From NCBI GenBank assembly GCA_023897205.1, contig JAHWDD010000009.1:496001-560000 (forward strand): a stretch of DNA of 64,000 nucleotides, written 5' to 3'. A model generated the notes under the pieces. It worked only from the letters and a program-made list of their open reading frames with translations, was not told the DNA's origin and ran no database searches. Positions within the stretch are counted from its first letter, which is position 1, and the number at the start of each line of letters is the position of its first letter. This document shows, piece after piece, positions 34,721 to 45,663 of the stretch. The translations under genes and the position numbers were made by a program. The stretch is from Exophiala sp. HKRS030 (taxonomy: Eukaryota > Ascomycota > Eurotiomycetes > Chaetothyriales > Herpotrichiellaceae).

Positions 34721-35879
34721 ATGGCACCTAGCAAGACAGCCAAGCCACTCAGCAAGCCGCCGAAGAAGGCCCCGAGCAAGCCTGCAAAAACGACGCGCAA
34801 GACTGCAAGTGATGCGACGCCCAGCAAGCCGGCCAGGAAGCGCAAAGCCGCCAGTGATGCCACGGCGACCAACGATGCCGCTCCACCCGAGAAAAAGCCC
34901 AAGAAATCTCCTGCCAAACCAAAGACCTCTGCTGTAGACTCAACCATCAAGCCCAAGAAACCCCGTGCAAAGGCGGAGCCCAAGACACCCAAGAGGGCGA
35001 CCAAGAAGGCACCTGCCGCGACGACCACCGAGACATCCGAGGCCACAGGGTTCGTTGTTTGTCACTACTGGAGCCTGCAATACTGACATGTTTTTTTCCT
35101 CCGACAGGTTTTACCAGGCCGGTTCCACCGATGGAGTCCCATCTGCTGTCGAGAAGAATTTGAAGAAGTTGTTTGACGATTACCGAGGTAATACTATTTG
35201 GAACATCTACAGAACAGCCTCTCTGACAGGTGACTGCCTAGACAATCCTAAAGAATCCCCAGACAAGATCGGCATCGACGGCGCTCAGAACTACCTCGGT
35301 GCCATCAAAGTGCAGTTGGACGAACTCGCTCACCTGGCCATTTGCGACCTGTTGCAGTGTCCCTCGATCGGTGAATTTGACAGAGATCCTTTCGTCGCAG
35401 GCTGGCGCAGCGCGTCATCCGCGAACAAGCCCTGCGATACCGTCGCGGCCCAAGCGCAGTACGTCGACGTCATTCGCAAGAAGATGTCCGCCGACCCGGC
35501 CTACTTTAAACAAGTCTACCGCAATGCCTTTAAGCTCGCCAAGCCCGAGGGTCAGAGGAGTGTCCCCATGGAGTCGGCCGTCGACTTTTGGAACATGTTC
35601 TTCCGGTCGGACAACGGTGGCCTAGGCTGGAACACCGCGTCGACCAAGTGGTTGGACATGTGGTGTGAATTCTACGAAACCAACATCAAGAGACCGGTCA
35701 ACAAGGACTTGTGGAACATGGTCGGTGAGATGGCCTTGAAGATCAAGGAGCCGGATGGGGAGGCCCTGGAGTGGTGGAGTCCGGACGGCGCGTGGCCCAT
35801 GGCGATCGATGACTTCATCTCGCACGTCAAGGACAAGACAAAGTCGGCCGGTGGTGATGATGCGATGGATACCAGCTAA
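34721..35879 (+). CDS. DCN1: DCN1-like cullin neddylation factor with lysine-rich N-terminal extension
   Basis: Two exons, 34721-35049 and 35108-35879 (58-nt intron), encode 366 residues. The first about 110 residues are Lys/Pro/Ala/Thr-rich and resemble a histone H1 tail (KKSPAKPKT), then the DCUN1/PONY domain begins at GFYQAGS. Family hallmarks are visible: FVAGWR, RSVPMESAVDFWNMFF, KWLDMWCEFYETNIKRPVNKD in sequence and the acidic PDGAWPMAIDDFI pocket near the end. Such proteins act as co-E3 for NEDD8 transfer to cullins. No UBA domain is evident at the N terminus, unlike yeast Dcn1; the basic tail is more like human DCUN1D4/5, which are nuclear. Confidence 0.92.
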
Positions 35880-36304
35880 CCCATCAGCGTCGTTCGTTGG
35901 GGAGCATGGCATTCATGCCTTGGCACACATTATGTTCTTGTTGCCGTCATGTTCACACACTCCATCACATCACGCACACACACACACGACAGGCTGCAGA
36001 AGAATGGTCAAAAGATGAAAGTGGACTTGATCAACAACTACGGCAGCAACCTGCATTTTTGCTCTTCGTGCTATTAGCGACTAACCACAGAGAATTATGA
36101 GAAGACATTCTAGCGTGTCAAACAGATAAAGCATTGGGTCAGTTCTGATTCTCTACCACTGACCGACAAATGAGAATGAATGTTCAATTCGATACCTAGA
36201 ACGTAGGGGTACATTGCTCTATCGATTCGTTGAACCGACGCTCTTACCAAGTCCCAGTGACTTTGGTTTTGAGGGCGTTTTGTTGCTCACTTTTCTTCAT
36301 CGCA
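35880..36304. other. Convergent intergenic region
   Basis: Lies between the DCN1 and P450 stop codons. It contains a short CA-repeat near 35,974-35,988. Nothing else is seen. Confidence 0.6.
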
Positions 36305-37896
36305 TTAGTCACCCCGGCCCTTGTCCAGGCCGTGACACTGGGCCTCTTTAGAGTTTGCCCTGGGTGCAGCAGTCATCCAGAGTTTCTTCCCACTGACGGT
36401 CATGAGTCCAAAGTCACGCTGGACCATCATGTCCTCGGTGACACGCGGGTCCAGGGCGAGGTCGAACCGTTGGTACAGAGCGCAGATTGTAAGTAAAACC
36501 TGGACGCGCGCGAGGTGCATACCGATACAGTTTCTGTTGCCCGTGCTGAAAGGTCGGTTCATTGAGCGCATCCAGGGCGTGGCCGTCTCCCACCGTTCTG
36601 GAACGAAGGCTTCAGGGTCGGGAAAGGCTTCGGGGTCGCGGGCCGTCGCGTAGGGAACGTTGGACACCGTGGTGCCGTACGGGACGAAGGAACCGCCGAT
36701 GGATTTGCCGGGGGAGAGGCGCACGGAGCAGGACATGATGGGCCCGCGGAGGCGGAGCGTCTCTTGGAGGACGCAGTTGAGGTAGGGCTGTACGACGGTG
36801 AACGGGCAGTCAGTGAACCATACACCACCTCGGACAGAAATTGATGATGGGATCAGACCAGACTTACGAGTTTAGTGGCCGTGTCAAAGGCCGGCATGAC
36901 ATACGGGTCGGGGAATGCGTCGCGGATCTCTCTGGTCAAGCGCTCTAGTACCTCTGGTCGTTTCGAGACCTCGTACAACAGATACAGGACCGTCGTGGCC
37001 GAGGTGCCGCTACCCGCGATGATGAAGAGCACGCTGTTCTCCACCAACTCGGCGTCGGTCAGGGTGGTGTTGGTGTCCGTGTCACACGCGGTGAGCATGT
37101 GTCGTAGCAGGCCTTGTTCGGTGGTCCCCTTTCCCAGTCGCGCCCTGAATTCGTCAATGTAGCCTTGCACCGAGCGTCGGATCCTGGGTTGGGCTTGTCT
37201 GGCGGCCTTGAAGGGCCCAAAGGGAAAATACCGGGCGATCGGCAGGAGGCCGAAAAGGGGACAGACGGTGAAATATGTCTCGATGTCTTGTGCGCCCTGG
37301 TGAGGCCTTCCCGAGAGGGTATCGAAGCTCTTGGCGAAGCTGAGTCGGCTCGTGATGTCCAGAAAGAGGTGGTGCGTCTCGTCGTGCAGCTCGACGGGCT
37401 GCCTGGCCGTGGCGATGTTGGCGATGTACTGTTCGATGATCTGCGATATTTCTGGCTGGAAGTCGAGAACACCTTGTTGGGAGAAGCCGTGGGACAGTAA
37501 TCGTCTCATGCGACCATGTTCGTTTCTGTCGGTGGTGCTGAACACGGATTGCCTCCCCGTCAGGCTGAATCCTTTGTAGAACGCCGGTGCCTTGAGGCAT
37601 GGTTCTGTGCTCTGTGCAAAAATGTCCTTGATCGAGGCTTCGTCGCTGTAGGAGAGCTCATTGGCCCCCACACGCACCACTTTGCCATACTTCATGTGCA
37701 GCTCGTAACGTTTGTAGGTATTCTGTGCCGTCAGGGACATGTAGACCATGTACCAATCGGTCATCTTGGCCATCAGAGGTCCTGGGTATGTGGCCAGAGG
37801 GTGGAAGAAGACACGATAGATGATCAGAATCAGCCAGTACAGTGTAGAGGCCCCTACCAGGGAGGGCCAGACTGCGAAATCGCTAATAGAAGCCAT
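36305..37896 (-). CDS. Cytochrome P450 monooxygenase
   Basis: Two exons, 37896-36868 and 36787-36305, with an 80-nt intron, give 503 residues. An N-terminal membrane anchor (SLVGASTLYWLILIIYRVFF) is followed by the proline hinge HPLATYPGP. The oxygen-binding I-helix motif is AGSGTSATT, the K-helix ExxR is ETLR, the meander has PERW, and the heme loop is FSTGNRNCIG with the cysteine ligand. This layout is of the microsomal class II type reduced by CPR. The opening resembles fungal CYP families used in secondary metabolism or detoxification, but substrate and CYP family cannot be assigned by eye. Its neighbours are two transcription regulators and a SnoaL-like gene. Confidence 0.93.
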
Positions 37897-38449
37897 GGTG
37901 GATGAATTCTACGTCGTTCGAACAAAGCAAGCCGGAGAATTGTTGAGGAAGGGATGAGCAGGGAGAGGAGAAACGACCGTGTTACCTCGTATATGTTGTG
38001 TTAGGTTCACGGCGCTGTGTGAGACGGAGCTCGTGCCAGTGGCGTAATTAGTGCAACACAAATGCATCTGAACTTTGATAGATCGGAAACGACCTTGCAT
38101 ATCACAGGTTGAACGACCTAGATTAGTGTTCGCTCCCCCGGAAATGCTGTCGAATGCGAGGCCGTACCCCACAGACCCCTGGAGCGGTCGTTTATTAGAT
38201 TCCCCGTGAGTACGGGGGTGCGAGATGATCCTCTCGGGTCCCCACACCCTGGAAACTCAGCCTTGAGGATAGCTTTCGGATCTCCACGCAGCCCAGCCTC
38301 AGAAAGGCAACCAGGAGGAACTTGGTTCATATCGGGCATACCATTTGAGGACGATGGTTGAGTTCAGCTAAGATGTGACGTGACCACATCCATTTTGTCG
38401 GATTCAATGGTGCTTGAAATTGGTTACTGAAGCTGCTATTTCTTGGCCG
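37897..38449. other. P450 upstream region
   Basis: About 550 bp between the P450 start and the stop of the next reverse-strand gene. No gene is seen. Confidence 0.5.
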
Positions 38450-40441
38450 TCAATCAAGGTTCTTGAGTGTTGCCACCATTTTTGGGATGCAACCCCATCG
38501 CGGTCTGATCTTTTCTAACTCTGCCATGAATGTTCCCATAATCTTCTTTCTGGAGAGTTGGACGCCGCCTTTCGTGGGATGGTTCTGGTCCTCGATCATG
38601 CGCGCCCACACGACAAGGGCTGCGTAGAAAAGGATGATCGCAGACCAGACTGGAGAAACTGACAGTTCCATGTCGCCCACAGTAGTCACAGTCTGTACAT
38701 CAAATCCAATTTGGTCTAGAATCTTCCATGCGCTCGAGGACGCCGCATCGCTGAAGTGAAGGTCGACGAGCGCGGGGCGTGACGATGGATCATCTTTGAG
38801 TCTCGAAGGAAAATCGTCATTGGTAAATGGTTCGTATCCCACCAGAGCCGGCAAAAGCCACATTTTGGAATCTGCCTCCAAGGTCATACAGCAAAAATGA
38901 TAGACTGGTGTCACAGGTCTGTCAATTTCGGCGACACGCGCTCCATGTTCGGGAAGCACGCTCGATAAGCTGAGCCATCTTGAGAGCGCTCTGCTGAGTC
39001 TCTGCTTGCATCGTATATACTCTGCCGATGCAGAGTGAGGAAGGAGGGGGTTGTAGTATTCAGCATCTGCCGATGACCTTGGCACGCTACCTATTGAAGG
39101 AGGAATGTGGTTGGCTGACATATCCGGTCGCACCAAAGCTGTGAGGCTGTGTTGCAATGAAACGATCTCAGCCAACAGCGCGAAAAGCAAGAATACATGG
39201 TCGTCAGGGCTCAGACTTGCAGGCGTGGAACCCTTGCCGGTCAGAAGCCATTGGTATATGCTTTGGAAATCGTCATTATTCTCCAATTGCAATGAAACCT
39301 CAGAAAGGCGAACTGTAGGTATCGAGTGTAGATGGATGGCGCGAAGCACATCCACAAGCAGATACGTCTTCAATAAACTAGATATGGTCACAGTTAATTT
39401 AGAAGGTAAACATATTTCTACATGCTCGAGGAGACTTACCCGGTCATGACTTTACTATTAGCCCCGTGTGCGATTTCTTGTTGACCGTTCTGATTTGAAG
39501 GCACTTTCATCAAATGCATCCTATGTGTTATCTGGCCAGGTTCAGAATTCAGGACCAATCCGCGAACCCGGGCACAAGTGGCCTCTAGTGAATCATGACT
39601 TACAGTATCACACCAGCCGGCACATGCCTGGACTCTCGTCCAAGTGGCCGAATCTGCTTGAAGTGTGCCGTAAAGTACGAGTAAGAGAGCCTTGTATTTA
39701 CAATCAGCAATTGGGTCGCACTTGGCTCAAAACACAATCTTCTCAACACGTAAACTTACTGCTTGAACCCACTCAGCATTTCTCGAAAGTGAGTTGTCAA
39801 CTTCAAGTGCCCCCAGCACCAGAGACCAGCTAGCACGCCAAAGATTCCCAACCCATGACGACAGATGCACCTCTTCAGCGACAGCAGCCCCCAACAGAGC
39901 CATGGCCACCACAAGATAGGGAGGCGCTTCTCCTGAAAGTCGTGCCCAAGACAAAAAGAACGGCGTTGCAGGGGCGAAATTATGATAAAATTCATGGAGT
40001 AGCGACGTCAATAATTCACCACTTGGCAACGAAGGAAATTCGGCCCAAAGCATTAACGGATATCGTAACACTGATCTTTGATCTTCCTCACTGTTCTCGG
40101 GAGGAAATGCGCTTGTAGCAGTGCCTAGAGACATTGGAGCGAGATTAGAGGCAGTTTGCATATTGTCATCGAAAGTAAAGTGTGTACTTCGATCCCCTCT
40201 AGGTTTATACTGGCTGCTTGAAAGGAGAGATTGCTTGAAATTGATCATGAACGAGGCATCTGGAGCAACCATCGCCCGTCTTGCATCTGACCTGTGTGGC
40301 TGCCATTTATCTAAAACCCTATCAGCGGAGACCCAATACAACGCATTACAGCAAGGTAGTCTTCGATAAGACGAATGATGGATGGCTGCCTAGGGTTGAC
40401 TCACTCGGTAGCAAGCGCGTCAAAGAGGCTTCAGAGTCCAT
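38450..40441 (-). CDS. MHR (fungal_trans-like) regulator without visible DNA-binding domain
   Basis: My model has four exons: 40441-40405, 40310-39760, 39690-39440 and 39377-38450, all GT...AG and in phase, giving 588 residues starting MDSEASLTRLLPNKWQPHR. The central part has the helical pattern of the fungal transcription factor homology region (LLTSLLHEFYHNFAPATPFF, then ALLLVLYGTLQADSATWTRV). There is no Zn2Cys6 or C2H2 motif at the N terminus. Either a DNA-binding exon lies further upstream and I missed it, or the protein works by binding partners. It is divergent to the SnoaL-like gene over about 800 bp and near the P450, which suggests local control of that group. Confidence 0.72.
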
Positions 40442-41249
40442 TATACAGGAGTTCAACGAAATGAACCCGGCATCTCAACTCAAGTAGACAATCGCCGCAA
40501 ATTATCGGCCAGTCACCAAGAGGGGCGCATGGGGCGCATGCTCGTGCAAAGGATAGACTGAGTTTGAAGGTAATGAATTAGAGGGGATTCCTTGGGCCTG
40601 AAGTCACGGACTGTAGGTGGTTGGGATCGTGTTCGATGGTTTGTAGAGGGAAAGAGTTTCAGAAAGTGGTTTTGTGGTGGTGACGCGGAACAACTGTTTG
40701 TCCGGAACCGAAATATTTATTGTGTTTCGTCAAATCGTTGAAACCAAAATTCCGTCGATCCAAGACGTTTTACTCCGTATCAATGTCACAAAACGCAGCA
40801 GGCCGCTTTTTAATTGTGATTCCGACTGTGAGATCCTCATCGAGGGCTAGCTCCCTCCTGGATGACAATGTAGCAATTCCCAGATTGTGCTACCAGCTAC
40901 TGTCAAATGGGTGGGCCGGTCATACCAGGAAGAACTCAACAGGTGTGCACTTCATGGATCGTGAACCAGTAAAGCTCACAAGGTTGTAACTACTGTACGA
41001 TGCACCAATAATGAAGAGATCCCTAGGTGCATCCTTGTGCATGCAAAGACCATCATGTGGTGGGATGCCCCATGAGATTCGCCAATCGACGGAGTAGGAG
41101 GAAAACTTGTGTCGGCTCTCCACACATGAAGCGGGATGGTAGAAATGCGGCACAGTTCGTTCTGCTGACATGACGAGTTGCAAATATACCCTTATGTTCT
41201 CTCTACAACCTGACAAGCTAGACCCGACCAATCGAGAGTAATCAAAGCC
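40442..41249. promoter_or_regulatory. Divergent promoter: MHR regulator / SnoaL-like gene
   Basis: An 808-bp intergenic region between two divergent starts, with a TTACTCCGTA copy near 40,769. The reverse frame that begins at 41573 overlaps both this region and the SnoaL gene and is treated as a shadow. Confidence 0.5.
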
Positions 41250-41720
41250 ATGGCCTATCTCAACAAACCAGGGACACTCGAGAGAACGATTGCATTGAGC
41301 GAGATTCAAGCTGTGCTCCATCGGTATGCAGTGCTGGCACGCGACAATGCCGCATGGGACCAAATGGCTCTGCTCCTCACGAAAGATGGCCTGTATCGTC
41401 TTCCCAATGGGACGGTGGTAAAGCCGTCCGAAATGAGCACGGTGGTACAGGGTCAAGAAGCCAAATACATCCGACACCATATCACAAGCATCGATGTACA
41501 TTTTACAAGCGACAATGAGGCGAGGAGTATCGCACTTTATCTTGCTGTGACCGACAAGTCGGCTCCCGATCATTGGGGCCAGTGGGAGGATGTCTTCAGG
41601 CGGACCGAGGATGGGGCATGGCTGATAGCAGATCGAAGCATTGTCGTCGACGGTTGTGATCCCAAGGGTTGGTTCGGCACGACATATGGTGTGCCAAAGG
41701 TCGTCAAGGGAACGGAATGA
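41250..41720 (+). CDS. SnoaL-like NTF2-fold protein
   Basis: This is a 156-residue intronless protein. The pattern is of the SnoaL_4 type: an N-terminal helix (ERTIALSEIQAVLHRYAVLARDN in register), a strand with tryptophan and aspartate (AWDQMALLLTKDGLY), a central HHITSIDVHF strand and the closing strand with RRTEDGAWLIADRS. Members of this fold include polyketide cyclases, dehydratases and isomerases, and fungal versions often sit in metabolite clusters. No catalytic assignment is possible from the sequence. The nearby P450 and two regulators are consistent with a small metabolic cluster. Confidence 0.82.
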   Translation: MAYLNKPGTLERTIALSEIQAVLHRYAVLARDNAAWDQMALLLTKDGLYRLPNGTVVKPSEMSTVVQGQEAKYIRHHITSIDVHFTSDNEARSIALYLAVTDKSAPDHWGQWEDVFRRTEDGAWLIADRSIVVDGCDPKGWFGTTYGVPKVVKGTE

Positions 41721-42624
41721 AGATCTACAGTATGGAGAGATGGGCCACGAAAAGCGGACACGGAAAAGTTTTCAAGATGCATGAGTTGATGCTCAACATC
41801 CCTCCCCGGCGCCCTCCTCAACGCGCTGAACTCAGTGAAGACAGGCGGCCCTCTTTTCCCCGCCGCGAGCGCGCCTTCAGCAGCTTCATCAGTGAAGACA
41901 TCCCAAATAATTCTTGTGTTTATATATTTGATTCGCGAAATTTGACTCAACAATGGGTTGATAACTCAATGGCAGCGCTCACGTCCGGAGTCCAAACGCG
42001 TCCTAGGCAACGCTGTTTGCGTACCCTCCGAATCAGTCCTCCATATCTTTCTCCGGCCGGGTTAGATTTGGATTCTGTGACCGGAGTAGGGGTGTCCTGC
42101 AGCCACTTGTAGTTTCGATTCCAGGGTGTTGCCCCTTTAAAAATCTTGGCTTACAAGGTTTTCTATTCTCACAACTTCCCCCGATCAGGGAGGTTGTGAG
42201 ATGAGTTTTTGTCCATCAACGCTCCATGATTTTTTTCCGTTCTTGAGGAAACGGGGCGATAAATTTAAAACATACCTGAGAAAACGAGGTGTACACTCAA
42301 ACTGTGACGATCTTTTTGTTGATATCACTCTCTGAAGATGATCCCTGCGTCCACTCAATATCCACTACCTGAAGTATCAGGAGAGATATGATATATACCA
42401 TGAGCACTTTGAGGTGTTGAACAGAGCCCCATTTTTTGGCCAGCCAATTGCAAACCACCATTGCTTGTAAAAGGCATGTCTGGTTCTCCATAACCCATAC
42501 TCCATACCTTGCTTTTACTGGAGGCAGACAATACAGAGGCCGTCCATTCTCATTGCCTTATTTAATTCCTCGGTCCCCCACTTCCTCTCACACACAGTGT
42601 TGCACTCATGTCAACTTCACAACA
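41721..42624. other. Intergenic region with a strong hairpin
   Basis: No gene is supported. A 13-bp inverted repeat at 42168-42200 is the only clear structure. The remainder is the SnoaL 3' UTR and the promoter of the next regulator. Confidence 0.55.
42168..42200. repeat. Inverted repeat / hairpin, 13-bp arms
   Basis: Left arm CTCACAACTTCCC, 7-nt loop CCGATCA, right arm GGGAGGTTGTGAG. The arms pair fully apart from one position, which can be a G-U pair in RNA. Confidence 0.7.
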
Positions 42625-45136
42625 ATGGTCGATGAACCACAACTTGACCTACAATGTGGGGATTGCGAGCGGCGATTCTCTCGCAAAGAGCATCTCCAAA
42701 GACATCAGAGAACCCGTGAGCATCAATGGATTCTGGAAAGGCATGTTTGCCTGGGAAATGCTTACCCGCTCATGACGAAATGCAGATACGAAAGCAAAAC
42801 CCTTCCAGTGCGATTACTGCGGTACAACGTTTGCTCGCATCGATAGCTGTCAACGCCACATGAAAGTCTTGCATCCAGAGGCCCGCGAGAACTTGAAAAG
42901 ACCACGCTCAACAGTCGCGTGCGACTCTTGTTGCGCAAATAAAGTCAAATGCGATGTTGACCGTCCTCCCTGTCGGCGGTGCACGATCAAGAGGATTTCA
43001 TGCACATTTGACCGTCCTTTACAGCGAGTAAAGCCGAGCCTGTCGACTACCAAGACTGGCACAGAACCGGCCGCGGCAGGAAATATCCTCTCATCGTTTG
43101 ACTCCAGGACGACACCACACGTGCATGCCGAGATAGGTGGTACGGATGAAGTAATGACACCTTCACACTCTTCGAATGTCCGCTTCATCGACAGTCCAGA
43201 AGTGAATCAGATCGCGGATTCGTACTGTCCGACGCTCCCTCCCTTCGACGGTACGATCGAGCCTCTTGCTGCACATTCCTCCGCAGGCAACATTGCAGGT
43301 GGAATTGAATTGCCGCAAGAGGATGGTCCCTTCTCTTCTTTCAGCGGAAACTTGTTCGCCTGGCAGGATGAAGGGGTCGAACCTTCGTATCAGGACGTCA
43401 TCTTTCCAAGCATTTTCGAGGTAAGTTCAAGTCCGCAGTCATTTTACTATCATTGCCGTATTATCTTGTAAATTTCATGCGATTCTTGAAGACCTTGATA
43501 AGCCGCCAGCGGAAGTAGACGCGCACTGATCATCAATTAGGTTTCTGAGAATGTAGCAGCCGACTACAACTTTGACTTATTTACCGAAGATTTACTGCGT
43601 TTACATGCTTCCGAAAGTCTTCCCGGTACCTTCGCATCCGATCTGATGTCTTTCAACGGTACAGGAATGGCTACTTCGCCCCTGCGTCTCGATTACAGTT
43701 ATGGCAATGCGCTTCAAGAAAATCAGAATATGGAACTAGAAGCGGCAAATGTTGCAGCAGAGCGACTCAAGGAGTCCACAAACGCTACCTTCGTCTCTCG
43801 GCCCCAGTCACCCGGGGTCTTGACTGAACAGTCTCAGTGGATGAAAAGTTTGGTGGCTCAAGGTCGGCCCAGCTTTGACAGAGACGTTATCAATGCATTC
43901 CTAGCATTGTTTGAGGATAATATCTCTGCCTTCTTTCCCGGGTCTGGCCAGACAAAATTTACCAGAGAATCTCCTCGACATATCTATCTGGCTATGGCAG
44001 GCGTTGGTGGGTGTTTTTGCAGCATCGAAGGTTCAACCCAGGTCGCGAAGTGGTTCTACTACAACGCGCGTCGAGAGCTATTCACTGATGTATACCACTC
44101 GAGACGCAGAACATTCGACGAGAAGCTCTGTGTCATCCAAACCTTCTGCTTATTGGAACTCTTTGGGTATCTCTGTGGCGACCAAAGAGCCTACGAGTTG
44201 ACCGAGGTTTGGCATCTCGAGATGTTACAGATCGCACGACAATTTGGACTTTGGACATCAGCGAAATCCGATTCAGAAGAACGGCAAAGCGGAATCATCC
44301 ATATCTTGTATACACTGGAGTGCTATCGAACAATTATACTTCAACGGCCAGCCATGTTCTATGCACCAACCGCACAACCTGCCCCTTCCAGTTTCCCATT
44401 CAGTTCCAGCTGGTGGTTAGGGCCGAAGGAGGAATCTTTGGAGACAACTCTTCAATCAATTGCGTCCCACGGAACATCAACGAAGAGGATAAAGAGCAGC
44501 AGCATGAGTTTCCTCAGTCTTTGCGCTATCTCGCTCTCAGCATCACAATCGACGTGCATTGGGAATCTTGAGCCGAGTCAATCCTCGGAACAAGACATCA
44601 GTAAAAAGGGGGACCAAGGTGCCCCGAGTCAAGACCACTCCACGAGAAAGTTCTTTGAGATGCTTTTGAACAATTGGAGATGCTCACATGCCATTGCCCC
44701 AGAACCTAGCACCATGATGTTGTTCCACCTGCTACACCTGAACATCTACGTTTCCTTGTCCTCACTACAGGATGTCGAACAGTGGAACCTCCGTCACCGA
44801 TGCTTTTACAGCGATGAAGACAAAGCCAAATCTTTGTGGCACGCCGGGCATGTTCTGCGCCTGGCCAAAGATATGAGTATGCTCGCCACGCCCGAAGCAC
44901 GAGAATCTGGCACACTTCTGCCACCTCACTTCCCGCATGCAGTGTTTTTGGCATCTCTCTGCTTTTGGCGGGTGGATTACGAGGAGACAAATGACGACTC
45001 CATGCCAGGGGCTTACAATAATGGAATTACCAGAGGAAAGGAGATCCAGCTGGGAGAGAGTCTTATATCGCGTCATAGATCTGGCATGGCTAGGGTGTAC
45101 AAAAAGGTGCTCGAGCGACTGCGGTCAGTGGTGTAG
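42625..45136 (+). CDS. Transcription factor with two C2H2 fingers, a Zn2Cys6 cluster and MHR
   Basis: Three exons, 42625-42715, 42786-43420 and 43541-45136, give 773 residues. Two C2H2 fingers (LQCGDCERRFSRKEHLQRH and FQCDYCGTTFARIDSCQRH) are directly followed by a Zn2Cys6 cluster (ACDSCCANKVKCD, then PPCRRCTIKRISC). The first intron interrupts finger 1 just before its last histidine, and splicing is needed to rebuild the finger, which supports the model. The long remainder matches a fungal_trans domain with the usual helical layout (HIYLAMAGVGGCF; QTFCLLELFGYLCGDQRAYE). The combined C2H2-C6 layout is a fungal class used for carbon and secondary metabolism control. It is a candidate regulator of the neighbouring P450/SnoaL genes. 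Confidence 0.88.
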
Positions 45137-45663
45137 TTCGACGCAACTGAGATGTCATTCTGTACACTGCAACACCCAACAACCTTTCCATCGTGGAAGG
45201 ATTGTCGTCACTGTACGTCAAGTCTTGTGGTTGCTGCGCGTACCTAAAGAAGCGCCTGGAGTCATTCAGGTGCCGAGCTCGTCGAGTGGTGACGTATATT
45301 GATCTTTCGAGTTCGTTAACATACTCAACGCACGTTTTACAAGATAAAAGGGGAACGAAGTGAAAGTAAGAGGCTGTTGTCTGGCGTTAAGTGAAAGGGG
45401 ACAATTTACGGGGATGGAGAGGGGGTCTCCTGTATACCTGCTCCACCCTTGCGCTCTCTACGGTGGATGATGTAAACGTTCATCACACAAAAGTAAACGC
45501 GGTTTGCGTGACGCGCTTTCAGAAAACCACTTTAACCGCGAGGAAGTGATTTCGATTTCCACCACATTGATACACCGTACGAACCAGGGGTATCTTGATT
45601 TTTTGTTGTTCTTTTCTTTCTTCGAATCCGACGGTCTTCCAGATTCGTTTCAGGATTTTCATA
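45137..45663. promoter_or_regulatory. Upstream region of POL32 with two ACGCG cores
   Basis: ACGCG occurs at 45497-45501 and 45511-45515, about 150 bp before the start. ACGCG is the core of the MluI cell-cycle box bound by MBF, which drives replication genes in yeasts. Its use here is inference. Confidence 0.45.

Noticed and set aside
40920..41573. Reverse 217-codon frame
   Set aside because: It overlaps the SnoaL-like gene on the other strand and has no domain; the forward frame has a coherent NTF2-type pattern.
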